DNA of 64,000 bases from Arthrobacter_J sp038199985 (GCA_038199985.1 JBBPYK010000069.1:62001-126000); one strand, 5' to 3'. Positions 1 to 8,830 are shown, counted from the first letter of the stretch. Program-made: numbers and translations. Notes: generated from the sequence alone by a model not told the origin.

Positions 1-108
1 ACGGTTCAGGCTGCTGCATCCGGCTTGACAGGCCTGGACGTCACCGCGCGTTTCAGCCTGCAAGTATTTAGCCCAGTTACCGGGATGCCGCTCTCATCGG
101 CTATGTAA
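1..108 (+). CDS. possible 3' end of an unidentified CDS, cut by the window edge
   Basis: Frame 1 is open from the first base to a TAA at 106-108 (35 codons), while the other two forward frames close early. Codon choice is plausible for a C-terminus, but 35 open codons are not unlikely by chance in DNA of this composition. I do not recognise the peptide. The next 100 bases up to the nfeD ribosome binding site contain no gene or clear hairpin. Confidence 0.3.
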   Translation, partial: TVQAAASGLTGLDVTARFSLQVFSPVTGMPLSSAM

Positions 109-208
109 CGAGCCTCACTTCAGGCATGATAGAGGTACCGGCGTCTCAGGCAAAGGCAACCCGCGTCGCAGACCTTTACGGGAACCGCAACAGACTCCAG
201 GGGGAGCA

Positions 209-685
209 ATGTTCGAATGGATCGTCGAAAATATCTGGATCCTATGGTTGGTCCTGTTCTTGGCTCTCGCAGCCATCGAATCCCTGACGCTTGATCTCTT
301 CTTCCTCATGTTGTCGGCTGGTGCGCTTGTGGCCCTAATTACCACCTTTCTCGGTGCACCTTTTGTACTTCAGGTTGTCGTGTTCTGCGTCGTCTCCCTA
401 CTGATGATCGTCCTTGTCCGGCCGATCGCTCTGAAACACTTAAAAAAGGGTCCGCGCGAGCAACGAAGCAATATGGAACGCCTCATTGGAGAAACAGCAA
501 TGGCGCTGGAACCAGTAACTGGCACCTCGGGACTAGTAAAACTCGGTGGCGACACCTGGTCCGCCAAGACTGTTGATGGTTCGTCAGTCCAAGCCGGAGA
601 ACGAGTCTCCGTTTCTAGAATCGACGGGGCCACGGCCGTGGTCCATGCCCTGAGGAAGTCAGATTCCGGATCCCTGCTCCCATAG
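209..685 (+). CDS. NfeD family membrane protein
   Basis: 158-residue protein. Three hydrophobic membrane segments fill roughly residues 7-80, followed by a basic linker and a soluble domain (about 90-150) that fits the OB-fold of NfeD proteins, with the typical Gly-rich stretch around residues 92-125 and a C-terminal VSVSRIDGATAVV strand. NfeD-like proteins are partners of SPFH/stomatin proteins, and the next gene is one, 39 bases downstream on the same strand, so the two probably form an operon for membrane microdomain organisation. The ATG follows an AGGGGGAG ribosome binding site. The exact physiological role in actinobacteria is not established. Confidence 0.85.
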   Translation: MFEWIVENIWILWLVLFLALAAIESLTLDLFFLMLSAGALVALITTFLGAPFVLQVVVFCVVSLLMIVLVRPIALKHLKKGPREQRSNMERLIGETAMALEPVTGTSGLVKLGGDTWSAKTVDGSSVQAGERVSVSRIDGATAVVHALRKSDSGSLLP

Positions 686-724
686 CGGGATCAATTCACA
701 ACAACCCAACACGCAAGGGGAAAT

Positions 725-1672
725 ATGAACGACGGCGCCAGCGCCGGATCGATAGGTCTCACCGTAGTCCTGATCGTTCTCGTCATTTTTGTACTGATCA
801 TTCTGGTCAGATCCATCCGAATCGTTCCGCAAGCAAGGGCAGGCGTCGTCGAACGTCTGGGTAAGTACCAGCGCACTCTTGGCCCGGGGCTCACCATCCT
901 CATTCCCTTTGTGGACAGGGTCCTACCCATGCTGGACCTTCGTGAACAAGTGGTTTCGTTTCCGCCCCAGCCGGTTATCACCGAGGACAACCTTGTCGTC
1001 TCTATCGACACTGTCGTCTATTTCCAGGTAACGGACCCCCGCGCAGCGACCTACGAAATCCAAAACTATATTCAGGCTGTTGAGCAACTGACAATTACGA
1101 CGCTACGAAACGTCGTCGGAGGCCTGAACCTCGAGCAAGCGCTGACATCCAGGGACCAGATCAACGGCCAAATGCGTGGAGTCCTCGACGAAGCAACCGG
1201 CCGGTGGGGTATTCGCGTTGGCCGTGTGGAGCTCAAAGCCATCGACCCGCCCCTATCCATTCAGGACTCCATGGAGAAGCAGATGCGTGCCGAACGTGAT
1301 CGTCGTGCGGCCATTCTCACAGCGGAAGGCACCAAGCAGTCCGCCATTCTTACCGCCGAGGGTCAACGGCAGGCGTCGATCCTCGCCGCAGAGGGCGACG
1401 CCAAAGCGGCAATTCTCCGAGCTGACGGCGAATCACAGGCTATCCAGAAGGTCTTTGGTGCCATCCACGCGGGAAATCCAACGCAGAAATTGCTGGCCTA
1501 CCAGTACTTGCAGACTCTGCCCAAACTCGCTGACGGAACGGCTAACAAGCTGTGGATCATCCCCAGCGAAATCGGCGAAGCACTCAAGGGAATCGGCGAC
1601 GTCCTCGGAAACTCCACCCCGGATGCAGCCTCGTCATCTATGGACTCCGGACCAGTTGGCCATGGATCATAG
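725..1672 (+). CDS. SPFH/band 7 (stomatin-like, QmcA-type) membrane protein
   Basis: 315 residues. One N-terminal membrane anchor (about 10-32) is followed by the band 7 domain, with the family motif RAGVVERLGKYQRTLGPG at about 39-56, and then an Ala/Glu-rich coiled-coil. The coiled-coil holds three near-repeats of the form AAILTAEG/SILAAEG/AAILRADG (about 195-235), typical of stomatin oligomerisation regions. The C-terminal tail is Ser/Asp-rich. Such proteins form ring-like cages at the inner membrane and control protease or lipid domains. It lies directly behind nfeD, its usual partner. The role is inferred from family and context. Confidence 0.9.
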   Translation: MNDGASAGSIGLTVVLIVLVIFVLIILVRSIRIVPQARAGVVERLGKYQRTLGPGLTILIPFVDRVLPMLDLREQVVSFPPQPVITEDNLVVSIDTVVYFQVTDPRAATYEIQNYIQAVEQLTITTLRNVVGGLNLEQALTSRDQINGQMRGVLDEATGRWGIRVGRVELKAIDPPLSIQDSMEKQMRAERDRRAAILTAEGTKQSAILTAEGQRQASILAAEGDAKAAILRADGESQAIQKVFGAIHAGNPTQKLLAYQYLQTLPKLADGTANKLWIIPSEIGEALKGIGDVLGNSTPDAASSSMDSGPVGHGS

Positions 1673-1706
1673 CGTATAATTGACTCTTCGCCTATAGAAA
1701 TCGCAG

Positions 1707-1749
1707 ACGTGTACGGTGTCTGGCGGAATACGCCGGGCACCGTACACGT
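1707..1749 (+). terminator. long hairpin after the nfeD/SPFH genes
   Basis: Arms 1707-1718 and 1738-1749 are perfectly complementary over 12 bp. Pairing continues inward through two G-U pairs and GGCG/CGCC to give about 19 bp closed by a five-base loop at 1726-1730. There is no long T-run after it (TATGTCTGCTG). It is well placed to end the upstream operon, but it also contains the putative SigR promoter motif of rbpA, so its role is ambiguous. Confidence 0.6.
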
Positions 1750-1750
1750 T
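1725..1750 (+). promoter_or_regulatory. SigR/SigH-type promoter for rbpA
   Basis: GGAAT at 1725-1729 is followed after exactly 18 bases by GTT at 1748-1750. This is the consensus of the thiol-oxidative ECF sigma factors SigR (Streptomyces) and SigH (Mycobacterium). rbpA is an established SigR target in Streptomyces coelicolor, which makes the match meaningful. It predicts a leader of roughly 85 bases before the rbpA ATG. Caution: the motif lies inside an extended hairpin. Confidence 0.55.
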
Positions 1751-1841
1751 ATGTCTGCTGTCTGGTAAGTCCAATGCCAGCCGAAAACTTTCCTTCTTTT
1801 CGAAGGCACACCGTCAGAACTACTTTAGGGAGCCGACACAC

Positions 1842-2180
1842 ATGAGCGATCGCAGCTTGCGGGGTATGCGCCTCGGTGCGCAGAGCATGGAAACGGAGTC
1901 AGGCGTAGAGCCGGCACCGCGCCAGCGCGTCGAATACCGTTGCAGCGACGGCGAGAGGGTTTTCGTCACCTTCTCCTCCGAAGCAGAAATTCCTCCGGTA
2001 TGGGTTTCCAAGACGGGTAAGGAAGCCATCATTGTTGATGGTGAAAAACCGATCAATCCCAACGACAAGCCAGTGCGCACCCACTGGGACATGCTCCTTG
2101 AGCGCAGGTCGGTCGAAGAGCTGGAACAGATCCTCAAGGACCGCCTCACCAAGCTGCGCGAACGTCGTCGATCAGCTTGA
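1842..2180 (+). CDS. rbpA: RNA polymerase-binding protein RbpA
   Basis: 112 residues, the usual length. RbpA binds the principal sigma factor and RNA polymerase, stabilises the open promoter complex and supports transcription under stress. It has an N-terminal tail starting MSDRSLRGMRLG, a core with RVEYRCSDGERVFVTFSSEA (about 29-48), a basic linker and the C-terminal sigma-interaction helix (RSVEELEQILKDRL). The ATG at 1842 is chosen because TAGGGAG lies just upstream and the protein then matches the family start; an earlier in-frame start would only add unrelated residues. It is preceded by a SigR-like promoter and followed by a strong terminator. It corresponds to M. tuberculosis Rv2050. 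Confidence 0.96.
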   Translation: MSDRSLRGMRLGAQSMETESGVEPAPRQRVEYRCSDGERVFVTFSSEAEIPPVWVSKTGKEAIIVDGEKPINPNDKPVRTHWDMLLERRSVEELEQILKDRLTKLRERRRSA

Positions 2181-2186
2181 GCTTTT

Positions 2187-2234
2187 CTTAAACGTGTAGG
2201 GCCGGAGCGTATGCTCTGGCCCTACACGTTTAAG
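2187..2234. terminator. bidirectional terminator between rbpA and ppm
   Basis: Seventeen-base perfect arms (2187-2203 and 2218-2234, CTTAAACGTGTAGGGCC and its complement) extend inward by about five more pairs around a GTAT loop. The arms begin and end with A/T-rich bases, so each strand gives a short U-rich tail. It sits between the convergent rbpA and mannosyltransferase genes. Confidence 0.85.
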
Positions 2235-2258
2235 CGCTGATCCAGTACCCGTTGCTAG

Positions 2259-2984
2259 TCAGCGCTGAGTCAATGTTGCCCACCGAGCTTGCAAGCCCCA
2301 ACGCGTCACATTCAACATGGCTTCGACCACGATGTTTCCGCTCATCTTCGAATCTCCGAGAACACGCTCCACAAAGGTGATTGGAACCTCCACAATGTGC
2401 ATTCCCTGGCGCGCTACGCGGAACGTCATATCGACTTGAAACCCGTAGCCGACAGATTCGATCTGAGAGAGATCGACGTTCTCCAACGTTGTCCTACGAA
2501 ACGCGCGGTAACCAGCGGTGATGTCGCGGAGCCGGAGACCGAGCAAGAGCCGGGAATACGTACTACCCGCTCGGGAAATGAGTGTGCGGTGCAGCGGCCA
2601 ATTGACCACGCTTCCGCCTGGGACCCAGCGAGATCCGATGACAAGGTCGGCGCCTTCATCCACGGCTGCAAGAAGGGAGGGCAGCTCCTCGGGACGGTGT
2701 GAACCATCGGCGTCCATTTCCACGAGTACGTCATACTCACGTTCCAGACCCCAACGAAAACCTGCGATATACGCGGCCCCGAGGCCCTCTTTCCCCTGTC
2801 GATGAAGAACGTGAACGTTATAGTCCTCTGAAGCGATTCCATCAGCGAACTCACCGGTTCCGTCAGGACTGTTGTCATCAACCACAAGAACGTCGCTGTC
2901 CGGAACAGATCTTCTCAGCCGCGACAACGTGTCCGGGAGCGACTCAATCTCGTTATAGGTGGGAATGATGGTTAGGACCCGCAC
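2259..2984 (-). CDS. ppm1: polyprenol monophosphomannose synthase (GT2)
   Basis: 241 residues. It transfers mannose from GDP-mannose to polyprenyl phosphate, the lipid donor for lipomannan-type glycolipids and protein mannosylation at the membrane. GT2 features are visible: TIIPTYNE at the N-terminus, DDNSPDGT (about 36-43), and the metal-binding DADG (about 91-94). The C-terminal region with ITAGYRAFRR and VGYGFQVDM is typical of the dolichol-phosphate-mannose synthase family. The GTG start has AGGAAGG at proper spacing. In M. tuberculosis (Rv2051c) the same enzyme is fused to an apolipoprotein N-acyltransferase domain and also lies next to rbpA; here that domain is absent. Confidence 0.92.
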   Translation of the reverse strand: MRVLTIIPTYNEIESLPDTLSRLRRSVPDSDVLVVDDNSPDGTGEFADGIASEDYNVHVLHRQGKEGLGAAYIAGFRWGLEREYDVLVEMDADGSHRPEELPSLLAAVDEGADLVIGSRWVPGGSVVNWPLHRTLISRAGSTYSRLLLGLRLRDITAGYRAFRRTTLENVDLSQIESVGYGFQVDMTFRVARQGMHIVEVPITFVERVLGDSKMSGNIVVEAMLNVTRWGLQARWATLTQR

Positions 2985-3439
2985 TCAGATACCTTCCTAG
3001 GCTGTTCGCGGCTGCTGAAACGCAGCTGGACTATGGCAGATGCACACAGCAAGTGTTCCAGTATAGGCCAGCTGGCGAAGTGGTCCGGCGGGCGTGCCTG
3101 CCGCGGGTGGGTCCACGCGCCTTCGGACCAGAAACAGCCAACAGACCGGACCTGTTTTCTAATGACGCGCCAACCCACCCCGGTTGCAGTGCCGGGACGG
3201 CGTCCGCGGGGGTACCCCAGTGGCAGACGACGTTGTTCTCCGGCCAGGAAACACTCACCCTCACCGAGAAGCCAAAAGCAACGGACGGTTAAGGTTTGTA
3301 ACCTGTAGGTTCTCCAGCCTACTGATCCCCTCCCCCGTGTCAATCCTGCTCTGACGTGCTCAGATAGCCATCGGTGCACGTCAGAAGCTTGCAGAACGGA
3401 CCCATACTTTATAGGAAAGTCTGAAAAGAACCTGAATGC
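2985..3439. other. 455-base stretch without a supported gene
   Basis: Open frames exist on both strands, but none has a family signature, a good ribosome binding site or a consistent start. A leftward frame around 3031-3264 contains the tetrapeptide WPEN, which also occurs in apolipoprotein N-acyltransferases, but nothing around it matches. A 10-bp inverted repeat lies at 3350-3385. I compared the region with RNase P RNA and saw no match. It may be a decayed gene remnant. Confidence 0.5.
3350..3385 (-). terminator. possible terminator of the amidohydrolase gene
   Basis: Perfect 10-bp arms TCTGACGTGC (3350-3359) and GCACGTCAGA (3376-3385) surround a 16-base loop, about 55 bases past the stop codon of the leftward amidohydrolase gene. 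There is no T-run, so this is a tentative call. Confidence 0.4.
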
Positions 3440-5092
3440 TCAGCTAAAAGCGGGATCATTGTGCAAGAGGCTGCCTCTGTGAACGGTCCGCAGACACACG
3501 GGCGGTTTTTCTGAATCAAGAGCCGGCAGCAACGGCGTCCCCGCTCGCGGATCTGTGCTCCAAGACTGGACACGATTGTCCGGCGTTTGCACCATGAGCT
3601 CCTCGACCTGCCAAACCGCATACGAGGCAGGAGTGCCTGGAGCAAGCTGCCCGAGCATAGGGTCCGAGCTCCGTGCAGCGCGCCAACCAGCCCGGGTATG
3701 CGCAATGAAGGCTGCCCTCGCGGAAATGCGTTCTCGCTCGTTACCGAGCTGCATGCAGCCACGGATAGCGGACCAGGGATCCATTGGCACTACCGGTGAG
3801 TCAGAACCGAGGGCGACTGGAACTCCTGCAGAAATCAGGGTGCCAACTCTGTTCATCAGCTTTGATCGCTGCCCCAAACGCTGGTCGTACATGCCCCGAG
3901 GGCGACCCCAAGTGGAATCAAATCCCGGCTGCATACTGCAGGTGACGCCAAAGCGCAGCAGAGAGGCGACGGCGTCGTCGTCGGTCATCTCCACATGCTC
4001 CAACCTGTGCCCGGCTGCCAGAAGTCTGTCGAGTCCTACCCGACGTTCGGCGAGTTGAAGTCCTTCAATTACTGTGTCGAGTCCGCGGTCTCCAATGACG
4101 TGGAATCCAGCCTGTAGGCCTATATCGGTTGCGGCGCACACATGGGCGGCTACCTCTGCCGCGCTCAGGAAGAGGGTCCCCGTAGAGTCTGCCGCGTCGT
4201 TGTAACCCTCGCGCAGAGCAGCAGTGTAGGAGCCAATGGAACCATCGACATTCACGTCCCCAGCCAGCCCCAATAGACGGCCCTCGAATTGGTCTGCAAC
4301 CTCGCGTGCCTGGTCTGCGGAAGACACCACTTGTCCCCAGTATGGGAGGACTTCAGGACGCTGATGGTGGTCCGCAGCAGCGGCGTCGAGCCCTATAGCC
4401 AAGCGCAAATCTTCCACCGGGGATATGTGCGGGGCAGCCATCTCGGCCACCGCCACAATCCCCCGTGATGCTGCGTGAGAAAACGCTGCTGTCTGAAAAT
4501 GGTGCCTCTGTTCCAGCGTCAATTGGCGCGAAGCGCTGCGTGCCACCTCATGCGCCTCGCGAACAACAAAACCGTTGTTCCAGCCGTTCTGGTCCTGCAG
4601 CCGAAGAGATGCCGCGAACGTTCCGGACACCACTGCGGAGTGGATGTCTGCACGCACCAAATAGACAGCCCGGTGGCCGGACGCCGCATCCAGCTCGGCA
4701 GCACTGGGCGACCTCCGCTCCGGCCACGAGGACTCGTCCCACCCAAACCCGACAATCATTCCGGTAGATCCGACAGCTGCCCGTTCCACTACGGAAAGAA
4801 GCTCGGCGAGCGATTCGACACCGCTGAGGTCCACAGATGCCAGAGCGATACCCGTCTCCGTCAGGTGGACATGGGAATCCACAAAGCCGGGCGTAATAAG
4901 TGCCCCATCTAGATCCACAACCTCCATCGAGCGGTCCGCAATAGACGTTGCCGCATATTCGGAGCCAACCCAGGCAACGGTGTCACCGTCGACCAGCATC
5001 GCCGTCGCAAAGGGGTCCGCAGCGCTATAGACGGAACCGTTGCGATAAAGAATGGGCCTGGATGTGGATGCGCCACCAGGAAGAACGGCCAC
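3440..5092 (-). CDS. amidohydrolase family 3 (YtcJ-like) protein
   Basis: 550 residues. Metal-dependent hydrolase of the amidohydrolase superfamily, YtcJ/AepA-like branch; the substrate cannot be told from sequence. Visible signatures are the N-terminal beta-sandwich, the metal-binding TPGFVDSHVHL (about 67-77), FHVIGDRGLD (about 330), the GHRLEHVE histidine motif (about 359) and GSDSPVVPMDPW near the C-terminus. A GTG start at 5092 follows AGGAG at about ten bases. It lies 38 bases downstream of helY on the same strand. The last 50 residues are less conserved in appearance. Confidence 0.85.
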   Translation of the reverse strand: MAVLPGGASTSRPILYRNGSVYSAADPFATAMLVDGDTVAWVGSEYAATSIADRSMEVVDLDGALITPGFVDSHVHLTETGIALASVDLSGVESLAELLSVVERAAVGSTGMIVGFGWDESSWPERRSPSAAELDAASGHRAVYLVRADIHSAVVSGTFAASLRLQDQNGWNNGFVVREAHEVARSASRQLTLEQRHHFQTAAFSHAASRGIVAVAEMAAPHISPVEDLRLAIGLDAAAADHHQRPEVLPYWGQVVSSADQAREVADQFEGRLLGLAGDVNVDGSIGSYTAALREGYNDAADSTGTLFLSAAEVAAHVCAATDIGLQAGFHVIGDRGLDTVIEGLQLAERRVGLDRLLAAGHRLEHVEMTDDDAVASLLRFGVTCSMQPGFDSTWGRPRGMYDQRLGQRSKLMNRVGTLISAGVPVALGSDSPVVPMDPWSAIRGCMQLGNERERISARAAFIAHTRAGWRAARSSDPMLGQLAPGTPASYAVWQVEELMVQTPDNRVQSWSTDPRAGTPLLPALDSEKPPVCLRTVHRGSLLHNDPAFS

Positions 5093-5130
5093 CAGAGATC
5101 AACTCCTACGAAAGATACTGACTTTTGGGA

Positions 5131-7938
5131 TCATTCTGAAATATTTGAATAGGCAACGACACCCCGGCGGATGCTGGCAACGGCCCGGATGCATGTGACG
5201 TGCAACCCGGCAGGCAAGTCAGGGACCTGTGCGAGTTGATCCAATAGATCTATCACCTGTTTGGCCCACCGGACAAAGTCTCCGGCCGCCAGCTCGGTTC
5301 CCTTCAACGCTTGTTGCAGCGAGCTGCCTCTTGCCCATTTGTACATAGGCCAGACAAGGCCCAGTTCTGGTTCCCCAGTCTCGGGCAGTTTGTGTGTCAC
5401 TTCCAGGTCTGTCAGCTGAGACCACTGACGGACTATGACGTCCACGGACGGCTCCATCGCCGACCCAGGCATCGCAGGCCGCATGCCGCGTTCTTCTCGT
5501 TTGGCCTGGTAGACGAGTACCGTGGCCAATGAAGCCACTTCGGCTGCGTCCAACCCGTCCCATGCCCCATGTTCGAGGGACAGCGCAACCAAAAGGTCCT
5601 TCTCGCCGTAAATTCGTTTCAGCCGGCTACCAGCGGGGGTTATCGCCAGTCCTGACTCTGTTCTCACCATGTAGCCGTAGTGCAGTAATACCTCGCATAC
5701 ACGGTCGAACGTTTTGACGATGGTATTGGTACGACCTTGAATCTGCGACGTGAGCTGGTTGGTTTCGCGGCTGAGTTTCCACCAGCGCTCTGCCCACCGA
5801 GCATGGCTCTCTCTGTCGCTGCAGCCGTGACACGGGTGCGCCCGCAATTTCCGGCGAAGCTCCGTGGCCGCGATTTCCTGCTGGTTACCCCGGCGAGCAG
5901 GCTGCGCTTCGGCGGAGCGAGCGGGCCGCTTCTCGCGAAGAGCGTTTCGGACCGAGGATGAGAGGTCGCGGCGTTCTTTCGGTGAGTTCTGGTTGAAGTG
6001 CTTAGGGATCCGGATTCGCGAGTAAGGTTCCAGCGGTGTATCCACATCCCGCGTACCCAGACGACGGACCTGTTTATCTTCCGTCAAAACTGTGGGACGA
6101 GGATCGCGTGAGTTGCGGTCCTCAGACAACACCACAGCGAATCCCTGAAGACGACCGCCCGGCACCTCAACAATGTCGCCGGGTCGAAGGTCCTGCAGGG
6201 ACTCGGCTGTCGATGACCTTCTGGACCGTGATTCGTTACGCGCCGCTTTGGATTCGACGTCCGAGAGCTCCCGTCTAAGGGCTGCATACTCGGAGAAATC
6301 TCCAAGATGGCAGGTCATGGAGTTGCTGTAGCCTTCGAGTGACTCTTCCCTGCTCCTGACCTGGCGAGCCAGTCCCACCACAGAGCGGTCAGCCTGAAAT
6401 TGTGCGAAGGACGATTCGAGAATTCTGCGCGAACGATCGCGTCCGAATTGAGCGACCAGGTTGATGCTCATGTTGTAGGTAGGGCGAAAACTCGAGTTCA
6501 GCGGGTAGGTGCGTCGGGATGCCAGGCCCGCAACGGCCGTTGGATCCGTACCGGGTTGCCACAGTACGACGGCGTGCCCCTCCACATCGATCCCCCGGCG
6601 CCCTGCACGCCCAGTGAGCTGGGTGTACTCCCCTGCGGTGATATCCACATGCGATTCCCCATTGAACTTGTCCAGCTTTTCGAGCACCACTGAACGTGCT
6701 GGCATGTTGACGCCTAATGCCAGAGTCTCCGTGGCGAATACTGCCTTCACGAGCCCCTGGGAAAAGAGCCTCTCCACCACTTCCTTAAATGTGGGCAGCA
6801 TGCCAGCGTGATGGGCAGCGTATCCACGGATGAGCCCCTCACGCCATGTCCAGAACCCGAGAACTTCCAGATCCTCCTCCGGGATGTTCTGACTGGACTC
6901 GTCGACAAGGGCGCTGATCCGGTGCCGTTCCGGCTCAGTAGTGAGCCAAATACCGGAATCAACGCATTGACGAACCGCCCCGTCACACCCGTTGCGGGAG
7001 AAAATAAAGGTAATGGCAGGAAGGAGCCCATCCTGATCCAGCCGGGCGATCACTTGTGGCCTCGTAGCGCGCCGTACTCGAGGCTCAGGAGGAGCCGACC
7101 GGGCAGGGTGACGTCCCCGCCGCCGTCCACCTGCTCCCCAGCCTGAGCGCTGATTCGAACGTGACTCAGACTGGGCCAGACGCAAGAGCTCAGGATTGAC
7201 TGAGTACCGGTCCTGGGCACCCACGTCTCCTTCCCCGACGGTCTCATCAAAGGGAACATCGGACGCGAATAGCTCCACCAGTTCGCGACCTACCATGACA
7301 TGCTGCCACAGTGGTACCGGCCGGTGTTCCGATACGACGACGTCGGTGTGACCACGGACAGTGTCCAACCACGCTCCGAATTCCTCGGCGTTGGAAACGG
7401 TTGCGCTCAGAGAAACGAGGAGCACGTCTTCGGGAAGGTGGATAATCACTTCTTCCCACACAGCACCACGGAAACGATCCGCCAGATAGTGGACCTCGTC
7501 CATGACCACATAGCCAAGATTGTGCAATGCCTCGGAACCGGCATAGAGCATATTTCGGAGAACCTCAGTGGTCATCACCACGACGTCCGCATCCGAGTTG
7601 ATGCTGGTGTCGCCGGTCAGTAGCCCTACCCGATCGCTTCCGTGCACGGAGGCCAGCTCTTGGTACTTTTGATTGCTCAGGGCCTTGATCGGCGTGGTGT
7701 AGAACGCCTTTAGCCCACGGTTGAGCGCTAGGTGTACAGCGAACTCACCAACAGCGGTCTTTCCGGCCCCCGTCGGGGCCGCTACGAGAACACCGCGGTT
7801 GGATTCTAATGAAGTGCAGGCTTCCCGCTGAAACGGATCGAGGTCGAAGCCCAGCGTGGCCTCAAAAAGGGAAAGCTCTGTTTTTGCGTACGCGTTGCGC
7901 AGTTTGGCCTCGGCGTATCGCTCCGATGGCGACGTCAT
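5131..7938 (-). CDS. helY: Ski2/Mtr4-like DEVH-box RNA helicase HelY
   Basis: 935 residues. Superfamily 2 helicase of the type found next to tatC in mycobacteria (Rv2092c helY), probably acting in RNA processing or decay. Seen in order: Walker A APTGAGKT (about 54-61), TTPIKALSNQK, DEVH (147-150), the SLSATVSN motif, and QLTGRAGRRGID as motif VI. A basic, Arg-rich insertion follows motif III (about 255-300), and a long C-terminal region has the alpha-helical layout of the DSHCT domain. There is no Shine-Dalgarno; a -10 hexamer lies six bases before the ATG, predicting leaderless mRNA. The gene after it is the amidohydrolase. Confidence 0.93.
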   Translation of the reverse strand: MTSPSERYAEAKLRNAYAKTELSLFEATLGFDLDPFQREACTSLESNRGVLVAAPTGAGKTAVGEFAVHLALNRGLKAFYTTPIKALSNQKYQELASVHGSDRVGLLTGDTSINSDADVVVMTTEVLRNMLYAGSEALHNLGYVVMDEVHYLADRFRGAVWEEVIIHLPEDVLLVSLSATVSNAEEFGAWLDTVRGHTDVVVSEHRPVPLWQHVMVGRELVELFASDVPFDETVGEGDVGAQDRYSVNPELLRLAQSESRSNQRSGWGAGGRRRGRHPARSAPPEPRVRRATRPQVIARLDQDGLLPAITFIFSRNGCDGAVRQCVDSGIWLTTEPERHRISALVDESSQNIPEEDLEVLGFWTWREGLIRGYAAHHAGMLPTFKEVVERLFSQGLVKAVFATETLALGVNMPARSVVLEKLDKFNGESHVDITAGEYTQLTGRAGRRGIDVEGHAVVLWQPGTDPTAVAGLASRRTYPLNSSFRPTYNMSINLVAQFGRDRSRRILESSFAQFQADRSVVGLARQVRSREESLEGYSNSMTCHLGDFSEYAALRRELSDVESKAARNESRSRRSSTAESLQDLRPGDIVEVPGGRLQGFAVVLSEDRNSRDPRPTVLTEDKQVRRLGTRDVDTPLEPYSRIRIPKHFNQNSPKERRDLSSSVRNALREKRPARSAEAQPARRGNQQEIAATELRRKLRAHPCHGCSDRESHARWAERWWKLSRETNQLTSQIQGRTNTIVKTFDRVCEVLLHYGYMVRTESGLAITPAGSRLKRIYGEKDLLVALSLEHGAWDGLDAAEVASLATVLVYQAKREERGMRPAMPGSAMEPSVDVIVRQWSQLTDLEVTHKLPETGEPELGLVWPMYKWARGSSLQQALKGTELAAGDFVRWAKQVIDLLDQLAQVPDLPAGLHVTCIRAVASIRRGVVAYSNISE

Positions 7939-7944
7939 GTTCCC

Positions 7945-7950
7945 ACCCTA
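7945..7950 (-). promoter_or_regulatory. -10 element for leaderless helY
   Basis: Read leftward, TAGGGT is followed by six bases (GGGAAC) and the ATG of helY at 7938. The transcription start would fall on or beside the A of the ATG. No convincing -35 hexamer is visible. Confidence 0.5.
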
Positions 7951-7997
7951 AAGGCTCGCACCCACAGTGAACTACAAGTCTCGGGTGCCGCGTTGCG

Positions 7998-8828
7998 CTA
8001 CAAGCCGTCGATATGCGAGGCCTTATCTGCGGTGGCCTCCGTCTCTGCCACCACGGAAGCCCGACGCCGCGCACGCCGCTTGTCATTGAGCAAGCACAAC
8101 CCGATCGCCGCAAAGAACAGCGCGAGCAAGGGTATGGCTAGATAAAACATGGTCATGACATCCGTACCAGGCGCTGCCATCGCGCCGAGCAGGAAGACCA
8201 GAAAAACGATGATCCGCCACGCCTTAAGAATCTGCCGTCCGCTCAGGACACCGAGCATGTTGAGACCAACCAGTACCGCGGGCAACAGGAACGCAAGCCC
8301 AAAACCGAGTGAGAGACGCAAGAAGAAGGGAACGTAAAAGTCCACAGAGATATAGTTGGAGAAGCCTTGAGGCGTAAATCCGATCAACGTCGAAATCGCT
8401 GTAGGAAAGACTATCCACGCAAGTGCTATCCCGCCCAGAAACAGCGGAACGGACACTGCGAGGAAGGACAACGCAATGCGGCGCTCCTTGGTCTTTAGCC
8501 CGGGTGTTATGAAGGCCCACAACTGGTAGAGCCACACTGGGCTCGCCAAAGCGAAGCCGATAAAGAACGCGATCTGGACCATGTAATCAAACGGGGAACC
8601 GACACCGTTGAAGTTCAAAGTGGCGTCCAGACCCTCTGATTCGCGGATTTCCTTGATAGGTCGTCGAAGTTCCTGCATCACGGGGTCATACAAAAAGAAT
8701 CCGACGACGGAACCGATGACTACTGCAGCCGTGCACTTGATGACCCGGTTACGGAGTTCCTTCAGGTGTTCTTTGAGCGCCATCCGCCCTTCAGGGTTAG
8801 ATGTGCGCCCCTTGCGCAGGGACATCAC
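7998..8828 (-). CDS. tatC: twin-arginine translocase subunit TatC
   Basis: 276 residues with six membrane segments. TatC is the receptor core of the Tat pathway, which exports folded proteins. The N-terminal LKEHLKELRNRVIK motif (about 18-31) and the conserved FALASPVWLYQLWAFITPGL block (about 92-111) are diagnostic. The reading frame opens with GTG immediately followed by ATG (8825), either of which could start translation. It begins two bases after the tatA stop, so the two are translationally coupled. The tail is basic and cytoplasmic. Confidence 0.96.
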   Translation of the reverse strand: MMSLRKGRTSNPEGRMALKEHLKELRNRVIKCTAAVVIGSVVGFFLYDPVMQELRRPIKEIRESEGLDATLNFNGVGSPFDYMVQIAFFIGFALASPVWLYQLWAFITPGLKTKERRIALSFLAVSVPLFLGGIALAWIVFPTAISTLIGFTPQGFSNYISVDFYVPFFLRLSLGFGLAFLLPAVLVGLNMLGVLSGRQILKAWRIIVFLVFLLGAMAAPGTDVMTMFYLAIPLLALFFAAIGLCLLNDKRRARRRASVVAETEATADKASHIDGL

Positions 8829-8830
8829 GT

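Noticed and set aside
3031..3264. WPEN-containing frame as an lnt remnant
   Set aside because: Four residues are not enough; flanking residues do not match an N-acyltransferase, so it is kept only as a weak hint in a finding.
2985..3430. Possible RNase P RNA in the long gap
   Set aside because: The conserved GAGGAAAGTCC-type and ACAGAAA-type blocks are not present in proper order or spacing on either strand.
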